Positions 7,785 through 16,050 of a stretch of DNA of 39,769 nt are shown here, piece by piece (position 1 is the stretch's first letter; the number at the start of each line of letters is the position of its first letter). Both the position numbers and the translations under genes were made by a program. Source of the stretch: an uncultured Lentisphaerota bacterium (GTDB lineage: Bacteria > Verrucomicrobiota > Lentisphaeria > Oligosphaerales > CAITYL01); NCBI GenBank assembly GCA_903894975.1, contig CAITSE010000132.1, positions 1 through 39,769 on the forward strand, read 5' to 3'. The notes below the pieces were generated by a model that was given only the letters and a program-made list of their open reading frames with translations, was not told where the DNA came from and searched no databases.

Positions 7785-10523
7785 ATGAAACTCGGAGAAC
7801 TCTTGATGATTGCGGCCGGGGCACTTGCGTTGGAGGGATGCGGCACGGCCCGGACCGTGCCGGACGCCCCGGCGCCGGCTGCGGCAACAGCACCGGCAAC
7901 ATCCCGGCCGCTCTTCGCCGACGTCACGCTGGAGAAAAACAGCCTGTTCAGCCTCGGCGGCATCCCGTTCATGGTCCTGCACAAGGATGCGGGCTGGGCC
8001 ACGGCCTACACCCGCGAACTGGCGGTCGAAAAAGGCTATCCCAAAATCACCGCCGAGGGGTATGAGACCAAAGGTATTTTCAAGACCGGGGCCGGAGACT
8101 ACGAGTTCACCCAGACGGTCACGTCCGTCGCGGCGGATACCGTGAGCTACAAGGCGCGGCTGAAAGGGCTGCCCACCAAGGAAACCCGGGTGCTGGCTCT
8201 TTCCCTGACCCTGCCGGCCGCGGACTACCGGGGGCAGAAAATTCTTTTTGACCTGGAACCCTGCGAGGTGCCGTGGTGGTTCAAGGGCGAACACCTCTAC
8301 ATCATGAAAAAGGGCGTGGAGCCCCTGCCCTCCGTGCGCATCCCGCTGAAGCAGGGCGGAACGCTGGTCCTGGAAGGAAATCTCAGGCCCTATTTTCAGG
8401 ATGTCCGCCAATACGGCACGGAAAGCTGCGCCCTGCAGTTTGCCTTCGGCCCCGACAAAGGCGCCATCACCGAAGCGACGCTTGAGCTGACCATCACCCG
8501 CGTCCCCGCCACGGATCCGCGGAACGTCGCCTACAATCCCGAGGCCAAGCCGCCGCCCCGGGTGAAACCGCCGCCCGCCAAGCCGCAGACCTTCGCGCCG
8601 GACCCGGCCCGCATCACGGCGGCCCTGGCCCGGGTGAAACCCCTCCCGGCCCTGCGCCCGCAAGGCAAAAATTTCGCCGGGCCCGACGGACGGCAGGTGA
8701 ATTTCTGGGGCATGAATCTCGTGGCCTTCTATCCCGATTACGATCTGGCCGACAAGACCGCGGACCATCTTGCGGCGCTGGGCATCAACCTGGCCAGGCC
8801 CCACCACAATCTCCGCGCGAGCAAGGACTGGTGCCCCGCCGACTGTTTCTCCCTCCTGACCTACGACGGCGATTCGCGCACGTTCAATGCCAAGGCCTGG
8901 GATCGCTTCGATTATCTCAACGCGAAACTGCATGAAAAGGGCATCTACCTTTCCATCTCCATTCACGGGACGCGCTCCTATCTGCCCGGCGACGCGGCGA
9001 TCCTGCATGTCTCGGATCAGGATGACGAGGACTGGGCCAACGCCATGGATGAGCTGAACCACTGGCATTGGAAAAAGCAGTTCGATCCCCGCAAGATGCT
9101 CCCGGTCTTTGACGAACGCTGCTTCCTGCTGAACGCCGAGTTTGCCAGAAATTTCCTGACCCACGTCAACCCGTACACCGGCCTCGCCTACGGCCGGGAC
9201 CCGCAGGTCCTCACCGTCGAACTCATCAACGAGTTCGGCAGCGCCTACACCCTCATCTGCGGCAACACTTTTCCGGAATACTGGACGAAAAAACTCAATG
9301 CCAGGCTGAAGGAGTATGCGCAGGCCCATGGCGTGCCGCCGTTTGAACTCTACAAAGCCGGAACGCCGGAACAGAAAAAATGCTTCGCGGATTTCTGCAA
9401 TTCGCTGGATGAAACCTACGACCGGCGCATGCAAAACGTGATCCGCGACGCCGGCTGCGAGGCGCCCGTGCTGTTCACCAACCTGTTCCGCGGCGACGAC
9501 AATGTGCGCTTCCGCGCCAAGCTTGACGGCGTCACGGAAAACCACAGTTACAGCGATCCACTGGCCGTCAAAAATGCCAATTTCCTGGAGGACGTGACCA
9601 AGAACGTCCTGGTGGACAAGCCGTTCCTGGTCGGCGAGCTCAACCAGACCGAAAACCTCAAACTGGTCGCCGAGCGGAAACCGGTGCGCTCCATGCTGCC
9701 GCTGGCCATCGCCGCGTACGGCGCCTTCCAGGACTGGTCGGGCATCGTCTGGTTCGCCTGGGTTCACGGCGGCCGCGAACTCGCCCCGGACGGCTGGGGG
9801 GACCCGGCGAAATACAATCCCCGGGAACCCTACGGCGGGAGCCTCGCTCTGGACGGTGTCTATCTCGACCACATGCGCAGCGCCGGCATCGTCTTCAAAA
9901 ACCGGTATGTGAGCCCCAGCCGTGAGCCGCAAACCCTGTTCGTGGACGACTCCTACTATTCCGGCGACTACGCCTCCCTGGAAAAAGGCCAGTCTCCTTA
10001 CCGGTCCGGCTGGCAGTTCGTCCATGAATTCCGCAAGGCCTACGGTCCCATCCCGCCGGAGCAGAAGGCCGCCCCCTGGATGAAGGCTTCTCCGCCCAAT
10101 CCCGCCGTTTCCGACACCAACCAGATTGTCCGGGACTCGGAAAGAAAGCAACTGAGCTTTGCCGCGCCGAAAACGGAAGGACTCAGCGGTTACCTTGACG
10201 GCAAGCCGATGGGAAACCTCTCCGTTCTTGACGTGGCCGGAAATTCCGGGTTTGCGACGGTGATCGCCGTGACGCTTGACGACACGCCATTGGTCCAATC
10301 ACAGAAGCTTCTCTTGAGCCGCACCTATACCGACGACGCCGGCAAAGAACCGGCCGAAGGCGCGGAAGTGACGCTCAAGAACCTTGGCCGGAGCACCTGG
10401 ACCATGACCGTCACCCGCCCGGACGCCAAGGACGCCGCCCCCCGGACGCTCACCGCCGGCCCGGACGGACGCCTCCATCTCCCCGCCGCCGCCTGGAACG
10501 AGTGCGAACTCGAAGCCCGCTGA
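7785..10523 (+). CDS. Large lipoprotein glycoside hydrolase, clan GH-A-like
   Basis: A 912-residue exported lipoprotein. The signal peptide ends in the lipobox LEGC (Cys19), so it is probably anchored to a membrane. After an Ala/Pro-rich linker comes a beta-rich N-terminal domain of about 250 residues. A Pro-rich joint near residue 265 follows, and then a TIM-barrel-like catalytic domain from about 285 (GKNFAGPDGRQVNFWGMNL). Candidate acid/base is Glu483 in VELINEFG, and candidate nucleophile is Glu618 in LVGELNQTE, the usual arrangement in GH5-like enzymes. A C-terminal beta domain ends the protein. Start ATG 7785 has AAGGAA upstream; the frame stays open upstream to 7302 but that part overlaps the lyase gene. 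The exact GH family is not recognisable. The substrate is probably a plant or algal polysaccharide. Confidence 0.8.
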   Translation: MKLGELLMIAAGALALEGCGTARTVPDAPAPAAATAPATSRPLFADVTLEKNSLFSLGGIPFMVLHKDAGWATAYTRELAVEKGYPKITAEGYETKGIFKTGAGDYEFTQTVTSVAADTVSYKARLKGLPTKETRVLALSLTLPAADYRGQKILFDLEPCEVPWWFKGEHLYIMKKGVEPLPSVRIPLKQGGTLVLEGNLRPYFQDVRQYGTESCALQFAFGPDKGAITEATLELTITRVPATDPRNVAYNPEAKPPPRVKPPPAKPQTFAPDPARITAALARVKPLPALRPQGKNFAGPDGRQVNFWGMNLVAFYPDYDLADKTADHLAALGINLARPHHNLRASKDWCPADCFSLLTYDGDSRTFNAKAWDRFDYLNAKLHEKGIYLSISIHGTRSYLPGDAAILHVSDQDDEDWANAMDELNHWHWKKQFDPRKMLPVFDERCFLLNAEFARNFLTHVNPYTGLAYGRDPQVLTVELINEFGSAYTLICGNTFPEYWTKKLNARLKEYAQAHGVPPFELYKAGTPEQKKCFADFCNSLDETYDRRMQNVIRDAGCEAPVLFTNLFRGDDNVRFRAKLDGVTENHSYSDPLAVKNANFLEDVTKNVLVDKPFLVGELNQTENLKLVAERKPVRSMLPLAIAAYGAFQDWSGIVWFAWVHGGRELAPDGWGDPAKYNPREPYGGSLALDGVYLDHMRSAGIVFKNRYVSPSREPQTLFVDDSYYSGDYASLEKGQSPYRSGWQFVHEFRKAYGPIPPEQKAAPWMKASPPNPAVSDTNQIVRDSERKQLSFAAPKTEGLSGYLDGKPMGNLSVLDVAGNSGFATVIAVTLDDTPLVQSQKLLLSRTYTDDAGKEPAEGAEVTLKNLGRSTWTMTVTRPDAKDAAPRTLTAGPDGRLHLPAAAWNECELEAR

Positions 10524-10563
10524 GAAAAACAATTGCAGGGCGCAAGGAAGAACGGTCCCCCAT

Positions 10564-10753
10564 ACCGCGGCGTTTTCGTCGCTTTGGAGTGCCGGCGGCG
10601 GAGCCGCCCCCCGGGAACGCCGATCTCCTGATCGGCTAGTCTCGTTTTCGCGCCGAACGGAAAAGACGAACCCGTCAAATCCAAGGCCGGTTCCACCGGC
10701 GGGAAAAGCGGCGTCAAGCCGCCGGCACTCCAAAGCGGCGGGAACGCCGCAGT
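10564..10753. repeat. 190-bp palindromic element between hydrolase and esterase genes
   Basis: Arms 10564-10599 and 10718-10753 (36 bp) are reverse complements at 32 of 36 positions. The inner 19 bp (10581-10599 and 10718-10736, starting GCTTTGGAGTGCC) match perfectly. The gap 10524-10902 holds no gene. Apart from this element it has an AT-rich regulatory-looking patch at 10774-10788 and a ribosome site. The element resembles a MITE without coding capacity. Confidence 0.8.
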
Positions 10754-10773
10754 AAATACCCATAACAATCTAG

Positions 10774-10788
10774 ATTATAATGTATAAT
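10774..10788 (+). promoter_or_regulatory. AT-rich inverted repeat with two -10-like boxes before the esterase gene
   Basis: ATTATA (10774-10779) and TATAAT (10783-10788) form a perfect 6-bp inverted repeat around ATG. TATAAT also occurs at 10776-10781. This is the only AT-rich patch in the gap and is the likely promoter or operator region of the esterase gene. No convincing -35 box is visible at the right distance, so the call is tentative. Confidence 0.4.
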
Positions 10789-10902
10789 GGTTCTTGAATT
10801 GACACGCATGCCCGTCCGTGCCGAATCTGGCTTCATTGAAGCAGGGCGGCGGCGGAGTACATTCCGCCTTTCTGCGTGAAAACCCGACGAGGAGTCCCAA
10901 CT

Positions 10903-12600
10903 ATGGCGGCAGGCAAGTTGATACTGAAGAAAAACGACCGGGTCGTTTTTCTCGGAGATTCGATCACCGAGCAGCAGTTGTATACGAATTACGTCGAGAC
11001 GTACCTGGCGTCGCGCTATCCGCAGTTGAATTTGAGCTTTTTCAACGCCGGCTGGGGCGGAGACACCGCGCCGGGCGGCGTGCGCCGGCTGGAGCGCGAC
11101 GTACTCTCGCTGAACCCGACCGTGGTCACCCTCTGCTACGGCATGAACGACGGCCGCTACGGCCCGCCCATCCCGGAAGTGATCGAGCCGTATGTCGCCG
11201 GCATGAAAGACCTGGTGCGACGCCTGCGGACGGCCAAGGTGCGCGTGGTGCTGATGACGCCGGGAATCGTGGACTCCGACCGCAACGCCGCCCTGAAACC
11301 GGTCAACTACAATGAGACCACGCTGCGGCAACTGGCCGAGGTCGTGCTGGAACTGGCGGCAGCCGAAAAATTGCCGGTCACCGATATCCATCAACTTATG
11401 ACCGACGTGAACGCCAAGGCGCGGGCGGCCGATCCGGCGTTCACCATGATCCCGGACTCGATCCATCCCGACCCTGCCGGCCACCTGGTCATGGCCTTCG
11501 GGCTCCTGCAAGCGCTCGGCGTCCCGCCCTTCCAGGCAACGCTGGATCTGGATCTGGCCGCAGGCACGGCGGCCGGCAGCGACGGGGTGACGGTCTCCGG
11601 CCTGCAACGGACCGAACACGGCCACGAATTCCGTCTGACGCTGCCGCACCTGCCGTTCTTCGTGGAACCGGCGGCGCGCAAGATCCTGCCGTTCCTGCCT
11701 TTCCAGGAAACGTTCAACCGCCTGACCCTGACCTGCCACGGCGCGACCTCGGCGCAATACAGCTTCAAATCCGGCGGCACCCGCACGGACGCCGTGGCGC
11801 GGGCCGCGCTGGAGGCGGGGATCCCGCTCCAGGCGCTCTGGTCGTTCGGCCCGGTGGCGGCGGCCGGCCGGGTCCTGGACTTCACCCGGGAAAAAGACCA
11901 GATTTATTACCGGCTGTGGCGCACCGTGGCGCTGCAGGGTAGTTCCGGCGGCGAATTCCTGACGCCGGCGCATGAGGCGGCGCGGGAAACCGCGCCCGTC
12001 CTGGAAAGAGCGCGGGCGGCGATCGTCAAGGCCGGAATCGGGCCGTTCACGGTCAAACTGGTGGCCATGGACATCCCCGGCGAACTGCTGGACGACGGCG
12101 ATTTCATCCGGAGCTGGAGCGTGCGCGGGCCGTTCCCCTCCACGCCCGCCACGGACAGCACCGACTTTCTCGGCGGCGAGGCGGCCCTGACCGCGGCGTC
12201 GCCGACACTCCCCGCCGATTGGAGCGCGCAGGACTTGGACACCATTATACCGTCCAAGGCGCTCATCACGATTTTCGGGCCGATCGAGAACTGCTGCGCC
12301 TATCTGCTGACGATCCTCGAATCCCCCGTGGCGCAAGATGCGGAACTCCGCATCGGCAGCGACGACGGGTTTGCCCTCTGGCTCAACGGCGCGGCCGTGA
12401 CCGACCAGCTGGCGCTCCGGCGCGGGCTGGCCGTGGACGCCGACCGGGTGCCGGTGCGGCTGCGGCAGGGCGCCAACGCGCTCCTGCTCAAGGTCAGCCA
12501 GGGCGGCGGCGACTGGGGCGTCTGCGCCCGCTTCGCCGGCCTGAAGAAAAGCGTGATCGCCCGCCGCGCCGCAAAAGCAAGTGGTGTCCGGTCTCCCTGA
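10903..12600 (+). CDS. SGNH/GDSL-type esterase with C-terminal beta domain
   Basis: A 565-residue protein with no evident signal peptide. The N-terminal 220 residues are an SGNH hydrolase: GDSITE with Ser20 as nucleophile, YGMNDG for the oxyanion Asn, and DSIHP with Asp185 and His188 completing the triad. The C-terminal half is beta-rich. Its last 130 residues (ELRIGSDDGFALWLNG) resemble the PA14 or jelly-roll carbohydrate-binding modules attached to such esterases. GAGGAG at 10889-10894 with an 8-base spacer supports ATG 10903 rather than the in-frame ATG at 10876. Family members deacetylate or demethylate polysaccharides or oligosaccharides, which fits removal of acetyl groups from pectin or hemicellulose here. 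The precise ester substrate is not known. Confidence 0.83.
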   Translation: MAAGKLILKKNDRVVFLGDSITEQQLYTNYVETYLASRYPQLNLSFFNAGWGGDTAPGGVRRLERDVLSLNPTVVTLCYGMNDGRYGPPIPEVIEPYVAGMKDLVRRLRTAKVRVVLMTPGIVDSDRNAALKPVNYNETTLRQLAEVVLELAAAEKLPVTDIHQLMTDVNAKARAADPAFTMIPDSIHPDPAGHLVMAFGLLQALGVPPFQATLDLDLAAGTAAGSDGVTVSGLQRTEHGHEFRLTLPHLPFFVEPAARKILPFLPFQETFNRLTLTCHGATSAQYSFKSGGTRTDAVARAALEAGIPLQALWSFGPVAAAGRVLDFTREKDQIYYRLWRTVALQGSSGGEFLTPAHEAARETAPVLERARAAIVKAGIGPFTVKLVAMDIPGELLDDGDFIRSWSVRGPFPSTPATDSTDFLGGEAALTAASPTLPADWSAQDLDTIIPSKALITIFGPIENCCAYLLTILESPVAQDAELRIGSDDGFALWLNGAAVTDQLALRRGLAVDADRVPVRLRQGANALLLKVSQGGGDWGVCARFAGLKKSVIARRAAKASGVRSP

Positions 12601-12673
12601 TGCCGGTGACTTCGACACCGCCCTCCGATGAGCCGCTTTGACGGCGTGTGCTCAGCGAGGATCTCCGACCCGG

Positions 12674-12702
12674 TTTTCTTTTGGCGCCGCGCCAAAAGAA
12701 AA
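12674..12702. other. Perfect 13-bp hairpin in the nrdR leader
   Basis: TTTTCTTTTGGCG (12674-12686) and CGCCAAAAGAAAA (12690-12702) pair perfectly around CCG. It lies between the esterase stop and the nrdR start. The T-run is on the 5' side of the + strand, so it is not a standard terminator. It could be a 3'-end stabiliser for the esterase mRNA or a leader structure for nrdR. Confidence 0.6.
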
Positions 12703-12776
12703 ATGGTTTGGGATTATGGTATGAAGCCGATCCTTGCGATCTTGTATCACGCCTTTTACAGACCGGATTTTTTCCC

Positions 12777-13232
12777 ATGCGTTGCCCGAAATGCACCTGC
12801 CTCGATGACAAGGTGGTTGACACCCGGGTGTCGAAAGAGGGCGATTCCATCCGCCGCCGGCGCGAATGCGAAAAGTGCGGGCACCGCTTCACCACCTACG
12901 AGAGCGTTACCCGCGTTGATTTCCTGGTCGTCAAGCGTGACGGCACCCGCGAGGAATTCAACCCCGAAAAGCTCAAGGCCGGCATCCGCAAGGCCTGCTG
13001 GAAGCGGCCGGTCAGCGAGGAACAGGTCGAAGAGATGCTCCGCTCCGTGGCCGACCGCCTGGAAGGGTTGCAGGACCGGGAAATTTCGAGCCAGGTGCTG
13101 GGCGAGCATGTCATGGCGGAGTTGCAGAAAGTGGACGAGGTCGCCTACGTCCGCTTCGCCTCGGTCTACCGCCGGTTCAAGGACATTGACCAGTTCATCA
13201 ACGAGATTAAGCACCTCACCGACCGGCATTGA
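12777..13232 (+). CDS. nrdR: Transcriptional repressor NrdR
   Basis: A 151-residue protein of the expected length for NrdR, the nucleotide-sensing repressor of ribonucleotide reductase genes. The zinc ribbon uses Cys3, Cys6, Cys31 and Cys34 (CPKC, CEKC), followed by the conserved HRFTTYE and then an ATP-cone domain (about 48-138: FLVVKRDGTREEFNPEKLKAGI). The start ATG 12777 directly begins MRCPKC, as in the family; the longer open frame from 12648 is not conserved in sequence. No ribonucleotide reductase gene is present in the window, so its targets lie elsewhere. No NrdR box was recognised upstream. Confidence 0.95.
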   Translation: MRCPKCTCLDDKVVDTRVSKEGDSIRRRRECEKCGHRFTTYESVTRVDFLVVKRDGTREEFNPEKLKAGIRKACWKRPVSEEQVEEMLRSVADRLEGLQDREISSQVLGEHVMAELQKVDEVAYVRFASVYRRFKDIDQFINEIKHLTDRH

Positions 13233-13349
13233 CCGGCGCGGCGGGTTTGCGGCCGACGGCAGGGCGGCTTCTGGGGCTTGTCGAGATCCTTCGACAGCCG
13301 TCGAGAGCCATCGAGGGTCGTCGGTTCCAGCGTTTTCCCCGGAGCGCAA

Positions 13350-13429
13350 CCCACAACCCTCTCCCCCCCCTCCCCCCCACGCACCCGCAACTCGCAACCC
13401 ACAACTCACAACCGGCAACCCCCGCCCCC
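13350..13429. repeat. Low-complexity C-rich and CAAC-rich tract
   Basis: The gap between the convergent nrdR and hom genes (13233-13429) holds C-runs (eight and seven C residues) and irregular repeats of ACCCACAACTC-like units. Upstream of the tract, at about 13282-13322, lies a short cluster of TCGAGA/TCGAGG units, of which a related patch recurs at about 14822-14840. No gene or terminator was seen. Confidence 0.5.
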
Positions 13430-14725
13430 TCAGGGCAGGTCTTCGATGCGGAGGAGGATCGGTTTTTCCGCGACTTCGGGGCGGCCGCGGAGATCGGCGA
13501 GAGCCTTCTGCATGTCAGCCTCGCGCGCCTCGTGGGTGAGAATGACCAGGGGCACCACGGCGCTGTCGGCCTCTTTTTGGGTGACGCTGGCGATGCTGAT
13601 GTTGGAGTCGCCGAACACGCCGGCGATGAGGGCCAGAACGCCGGGTCGGTCCGAAACCTGGAGGCGGAGGTAATAGCGGCTGCGGCATTCGCTGGCGGGG
13701 AGGACGCCCGCGCAGCCGGTATGCGGCCGGAACGCCGGGAGGCGGCCACGGCAGCCGTGGGCCAGGTTCAGGCCGGCATCAATGATGTCGGCGACCACGG
13801 CACTGGCGGTGGCGTCGCGCCCGGCGCCGCGCCCGTAGTACAGGGTGTCGCCCACGGGCTCGCCGCGGACGAAGATGGCGTTGAAGACGCCGCTGACATG
13901 GCCCAGGAGCGAGCGGGTCGGGATCAGGGCGGGGTGGACGCGGAGCTGAACCTTGCCCTCCGCCTCCTTGATGACCGCCAGGAGCTTGATACGGTAGCCG
14001 AGGGCGGCGGCGTACTGGATGTCCTGCAGGGCCAGGCCGCGGATACCTTCCACGGCCATCTGTTCGGGACGGAACCATTCGCCAAAGGCGAGCGAGGCGA
14101 GGATGGCGGCCTTGTGCGCGGTGTCGAAGCCATCAATGTCCAGCGCGGGATTGGCCTCGGCATAACCGGCGGCCTGGGCGGCCTGGAGGATGTCGTCGAA
14201 CGAGGCGCTTTCGTTTTCCATGCGCGTCAGGATGTAATTGCAGGTGCCGTTGAGGATGCCGACCAGGGAGCGGATGCGGTCGCCGGCCAGTCCTTCGCGC
14301 AGGGCCTTGATGATGGGAATACCGCCGCCGACGCTGGCCTCATAGCCGAGGTCGGCGCCGCTTTTTTCCGCTGCGGCGAACACTTCCGCGCCGCACTTGG
14401 CCAGCAGTGCCTTGTTGGCGGTGACCACGGTCTTGCCGGCACGGAAGGCGCGCAGGATGAAATCTTTGGCCACGGTGGTGCCGCCGACCAGTTCAACGAC
14501 GATGTCGATCTCCGGATTGTCCAGGATGCGGCCGACGTCGGCCGTGAGCAGACCGGGCGGCAGTTTTACGCCGCGGTCGGTGGTCACGTCCAGGTCCGCG
14601 ATGCCGGCCAGGACCGGTTCAATGCCGGTGCGGGCGGCGATGAGCGCGCCATTTTTCAGCAGGCAGTCTGCAACCCCGGCGCCGACCGTGCCGAATCCGA
14701 TGATGCCGATCTTGACCTGTTTCAT
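13430..14725 (-). CDS. hom: Homoserine dehydrogenase
   Basis: A 431-residue-class (here 430) NAD(P)-dependent enzyme that reduces aspartate semialdehyde to homoserine for threonine, methionine and isoleucine synthesis. The N-terminal Rossmann motif is IGIIGFGTVGAGVA. The catalytic core has VVTANKALLA with the conserved Lys, YEASVGGGIPII, and GILNGTCNYILTRM. The last 80 residues form an ACT domain (LRLQVSDRPGVLALIAGVFG), which in this family binds threonine for feedback inhibition. No good Shine-Dalgarno sequence is visible before the ATG at 14725. The next gene upstream (14905-15933) runs the same way after a 179-bp gap, so co-transcription is possible but not evident. Confidence 0.95.
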   Translation of the reverse strand: MKQVKIGIIGFGTVGAGVADCLLKNGALIAARTGIEPVLAGIADLDVTTDRGVKLPPGLLTADVGRILDNPEIDIVVELVGGTTVAKDFILRAFRAGKTVVTANKALLAKCGAEVFAAAEKSGADLGYEASVGGGIPIIKALREGLAGDRIRSLVGILNGTCNYILTRMENESASFDDILQAAQAAGYAEANPALDIDGFDTAHKAAILASLAFGEWFRPEQMAVEGIRGLALQDIQYAAALGYRIKLLAVIKEAEGKVQLRVHPALIPTRSLLGHVSGVFNAIFVRGEPVGDTLYYGRGAGRDATASAVVADIIDAGLNLAHGCRGRLPAFRPHTGCAGVLPASECRSRYYLRLQVSDRPGVLALIAGVFGDSNISIASVTQKEADSAVVPLVILTHEAREADMQKALADLRGRPEVAEKPILLRIEDLP

Positions 14726-14904
14726 GGGGAGGTGCCTGTGGTCTGTGGGAGAAAAGGGGAAAGAAAAGCTTGAGTACTATAACTTGGCCCGTGGTCTGTG
14801 GGGGAGAGTCGGAGGACGTTTTCGAGGGCTATCGAGAGCCCGCGAAGTGTGCGAAACCGGTCCTTTCCGCAGGCCTCAAGCCTTCCTCGAACCCGTAACC
14901 CCTC

Positions 14905-15933
14905 TCACTTCGGCAGCAAACCGGCGGCAACCAGGGCGGCGTGGACGTTGGGGACGGGAACCTTGATGAGCTGGCCGGTCTCGCGGATTTTTTCCAGGAT
15001 GAGTTCGGCCAGTTCCAGGGCTTGCAGGCCGTCGGCGCCGCTGACCTTGGGCTGGGGCGCCTGGCCGGTGGTCTTGGCGGTGCGGATACACTCGACGAAC
15101 TCCGTTAGTTCCCGTTCCAAGGCATTGGCGCTTTCGATCGACACCGGCTCGCGGACCAAGCCGGCGGCACCGAGATAAACGGTCTCGCCAGTGTGGGTCT
15201 GGTAATCCAGGGACAGGTAGGCCTGGGGCTTGAACACGCGAATCTTGCGCAGCCGTTCCTGGCTGACGCGGCTGGCGGTAATGTTGGCGACGCAGCCGTT
15301 CTCAAAGAGGACGCGGGCATTGGCAATGTCCTCGCTGTCGCTGAGGATGGCGACGCCGACGGCATCGACCTGCCGCACCGGGGAACGAACCATATACTGA
15401 ATGATGTCGAGATCGTGGATCATGAGGTCGAGGACAACGCTGACCTCGGTGCCGCGGGGGCGTAGCCCCGGACGGAAAGGCGGGTAGGTGGCGAGACGCG
15501 AGGCTTCAATGAAGCGGGCGTCGCCGGGGGTCTTGTCCAGGCATTCCACCACGGGATTAAAACGTTCGACATGACCGACGGCCAGGACCAGACCGCGGCG
15601 GGCGGCCTCAGCGACCATGGCCCGGGCTTGGCCCGTGGTCTGGGCGATCGGTTTTTCCACGAGCACATGGCGGTCCGCGGCCAGCAGCGGCATGACCACG
15701 ACATGGTGCAGATCGGTGGGGACGGCGACGCTCAGGCCGTCCACGGCTGCGGCCAATTCCAGCGCCGAGGCAAACACCGGCACGCCGCCGAGCTCGGCCG
15801 CCACGGTGCGGGCGTGCTCCGGATTCTGGTCAAAAACGCCGGCCAATTCGACGCCGGGGATCTGCCGGTACAGTTTGGCGTGGATCTTGCCCAGGGCGCC
15901 CACGCCGACTACACCGATGCGGATGGTTTCCAT
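14905..15933 (-). CDS. Gfo/Idh/MocA family oxidoreductase
   Basis: A 342-residue dehydrogenase with an N-terminal Rossmann fold (VVGVGALGKIHA), the EKP motif with catalytic lysine (HVLVEKPIAQT), and the family's C-terminal domain (VLDLMIHDLDIIQYM, with the conserved HD pair). AGAGGA just upstream supports ATG 15933 rather than the longer frame to 15963. It lies between hom and a YfhO-type membrane protein on the same strand and not in a sugar cluster. This type is often linked to amino-sugar or envelope sugar metabolism in PVC bacteria, which is an inference. A 21-bp inverted repeat at 15946-16020 ends 12 bases before its start codon. The substrate is not recognisable. Confidence 0.83.
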   Translation of the reverse strand: METIRIGVVGVGALGKIHAKLYRQIPGVELAGVFDQNPEHARTVAAELGGVPVFASALELAAAVDGLSVAVPTDLHHVVVMPLLAADRHVLVEKPIAQTTGQARAMVAEAARRGLVLAVGHVERFNPVVECLDKTPGDARFIEASRLATYPPFRPGLRPRGTEVSVVLDLMIHDLDIIQYMVRSPVRQVDAVGVAILSDSEDIANARVLFENGCVANITASRVSQERLRKIRVFKPQAYLSLDYQTHTGETVYLGAAGLVREPVSIESANALERELTEFVECIRTAKTTGQAPQPKVSGADGLQALELAELILEKIRETGQLIKVPVPNVHAALVAAGLLPK

Positions 15934-15945
15934 AAAATTCCTCTT

Positions 15946-16020
15946 TTGAACAGAAGCTCGCAAAGCGCACGACGTTTTTTAAGTTTAAACTCTTTGTAAG
16001 CTTTGCGCTCTTCTGTTCAA
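15946..16020 (-). promoter_or_regulatory. Long stem-loop immediately upstream of the oxidoreductase ribosome site
   Basis: Arms 15946-15966 and 16000-16020 (21 bp each) match at 19 of 21 positions as an inverted repeat, with a 33-nt loop that contains the palindrome AGTTTAAACT. On the - strand the stem ends just before AGAGGA and the ATG at 15933. It could be a leader structure, a transcript-end structure for the YfhO gene (stop at 16051), or a small repeat element. There is no T-run after the stem. Confidence 0.6.
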
Positions 16021-16050
16021 TGAATTCGAGTGTGTTGTGAAATTTTCAGG

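Noticed and set aside
12674-12702. Hairpin before nrdR as an intrinsic terminator or riboswitch
   Set aside because: No T-run follows the stem on either strand and no known riboswitch core is visible; kept only as a hairpin.
13350-13429. CAAC-rich tract as a CRISPR-like array
   Set aside because: The units are irregular, only 8-12 bases long and have no spacers; no cas gene is near. No CRISPR array is visible anywhere in the window.
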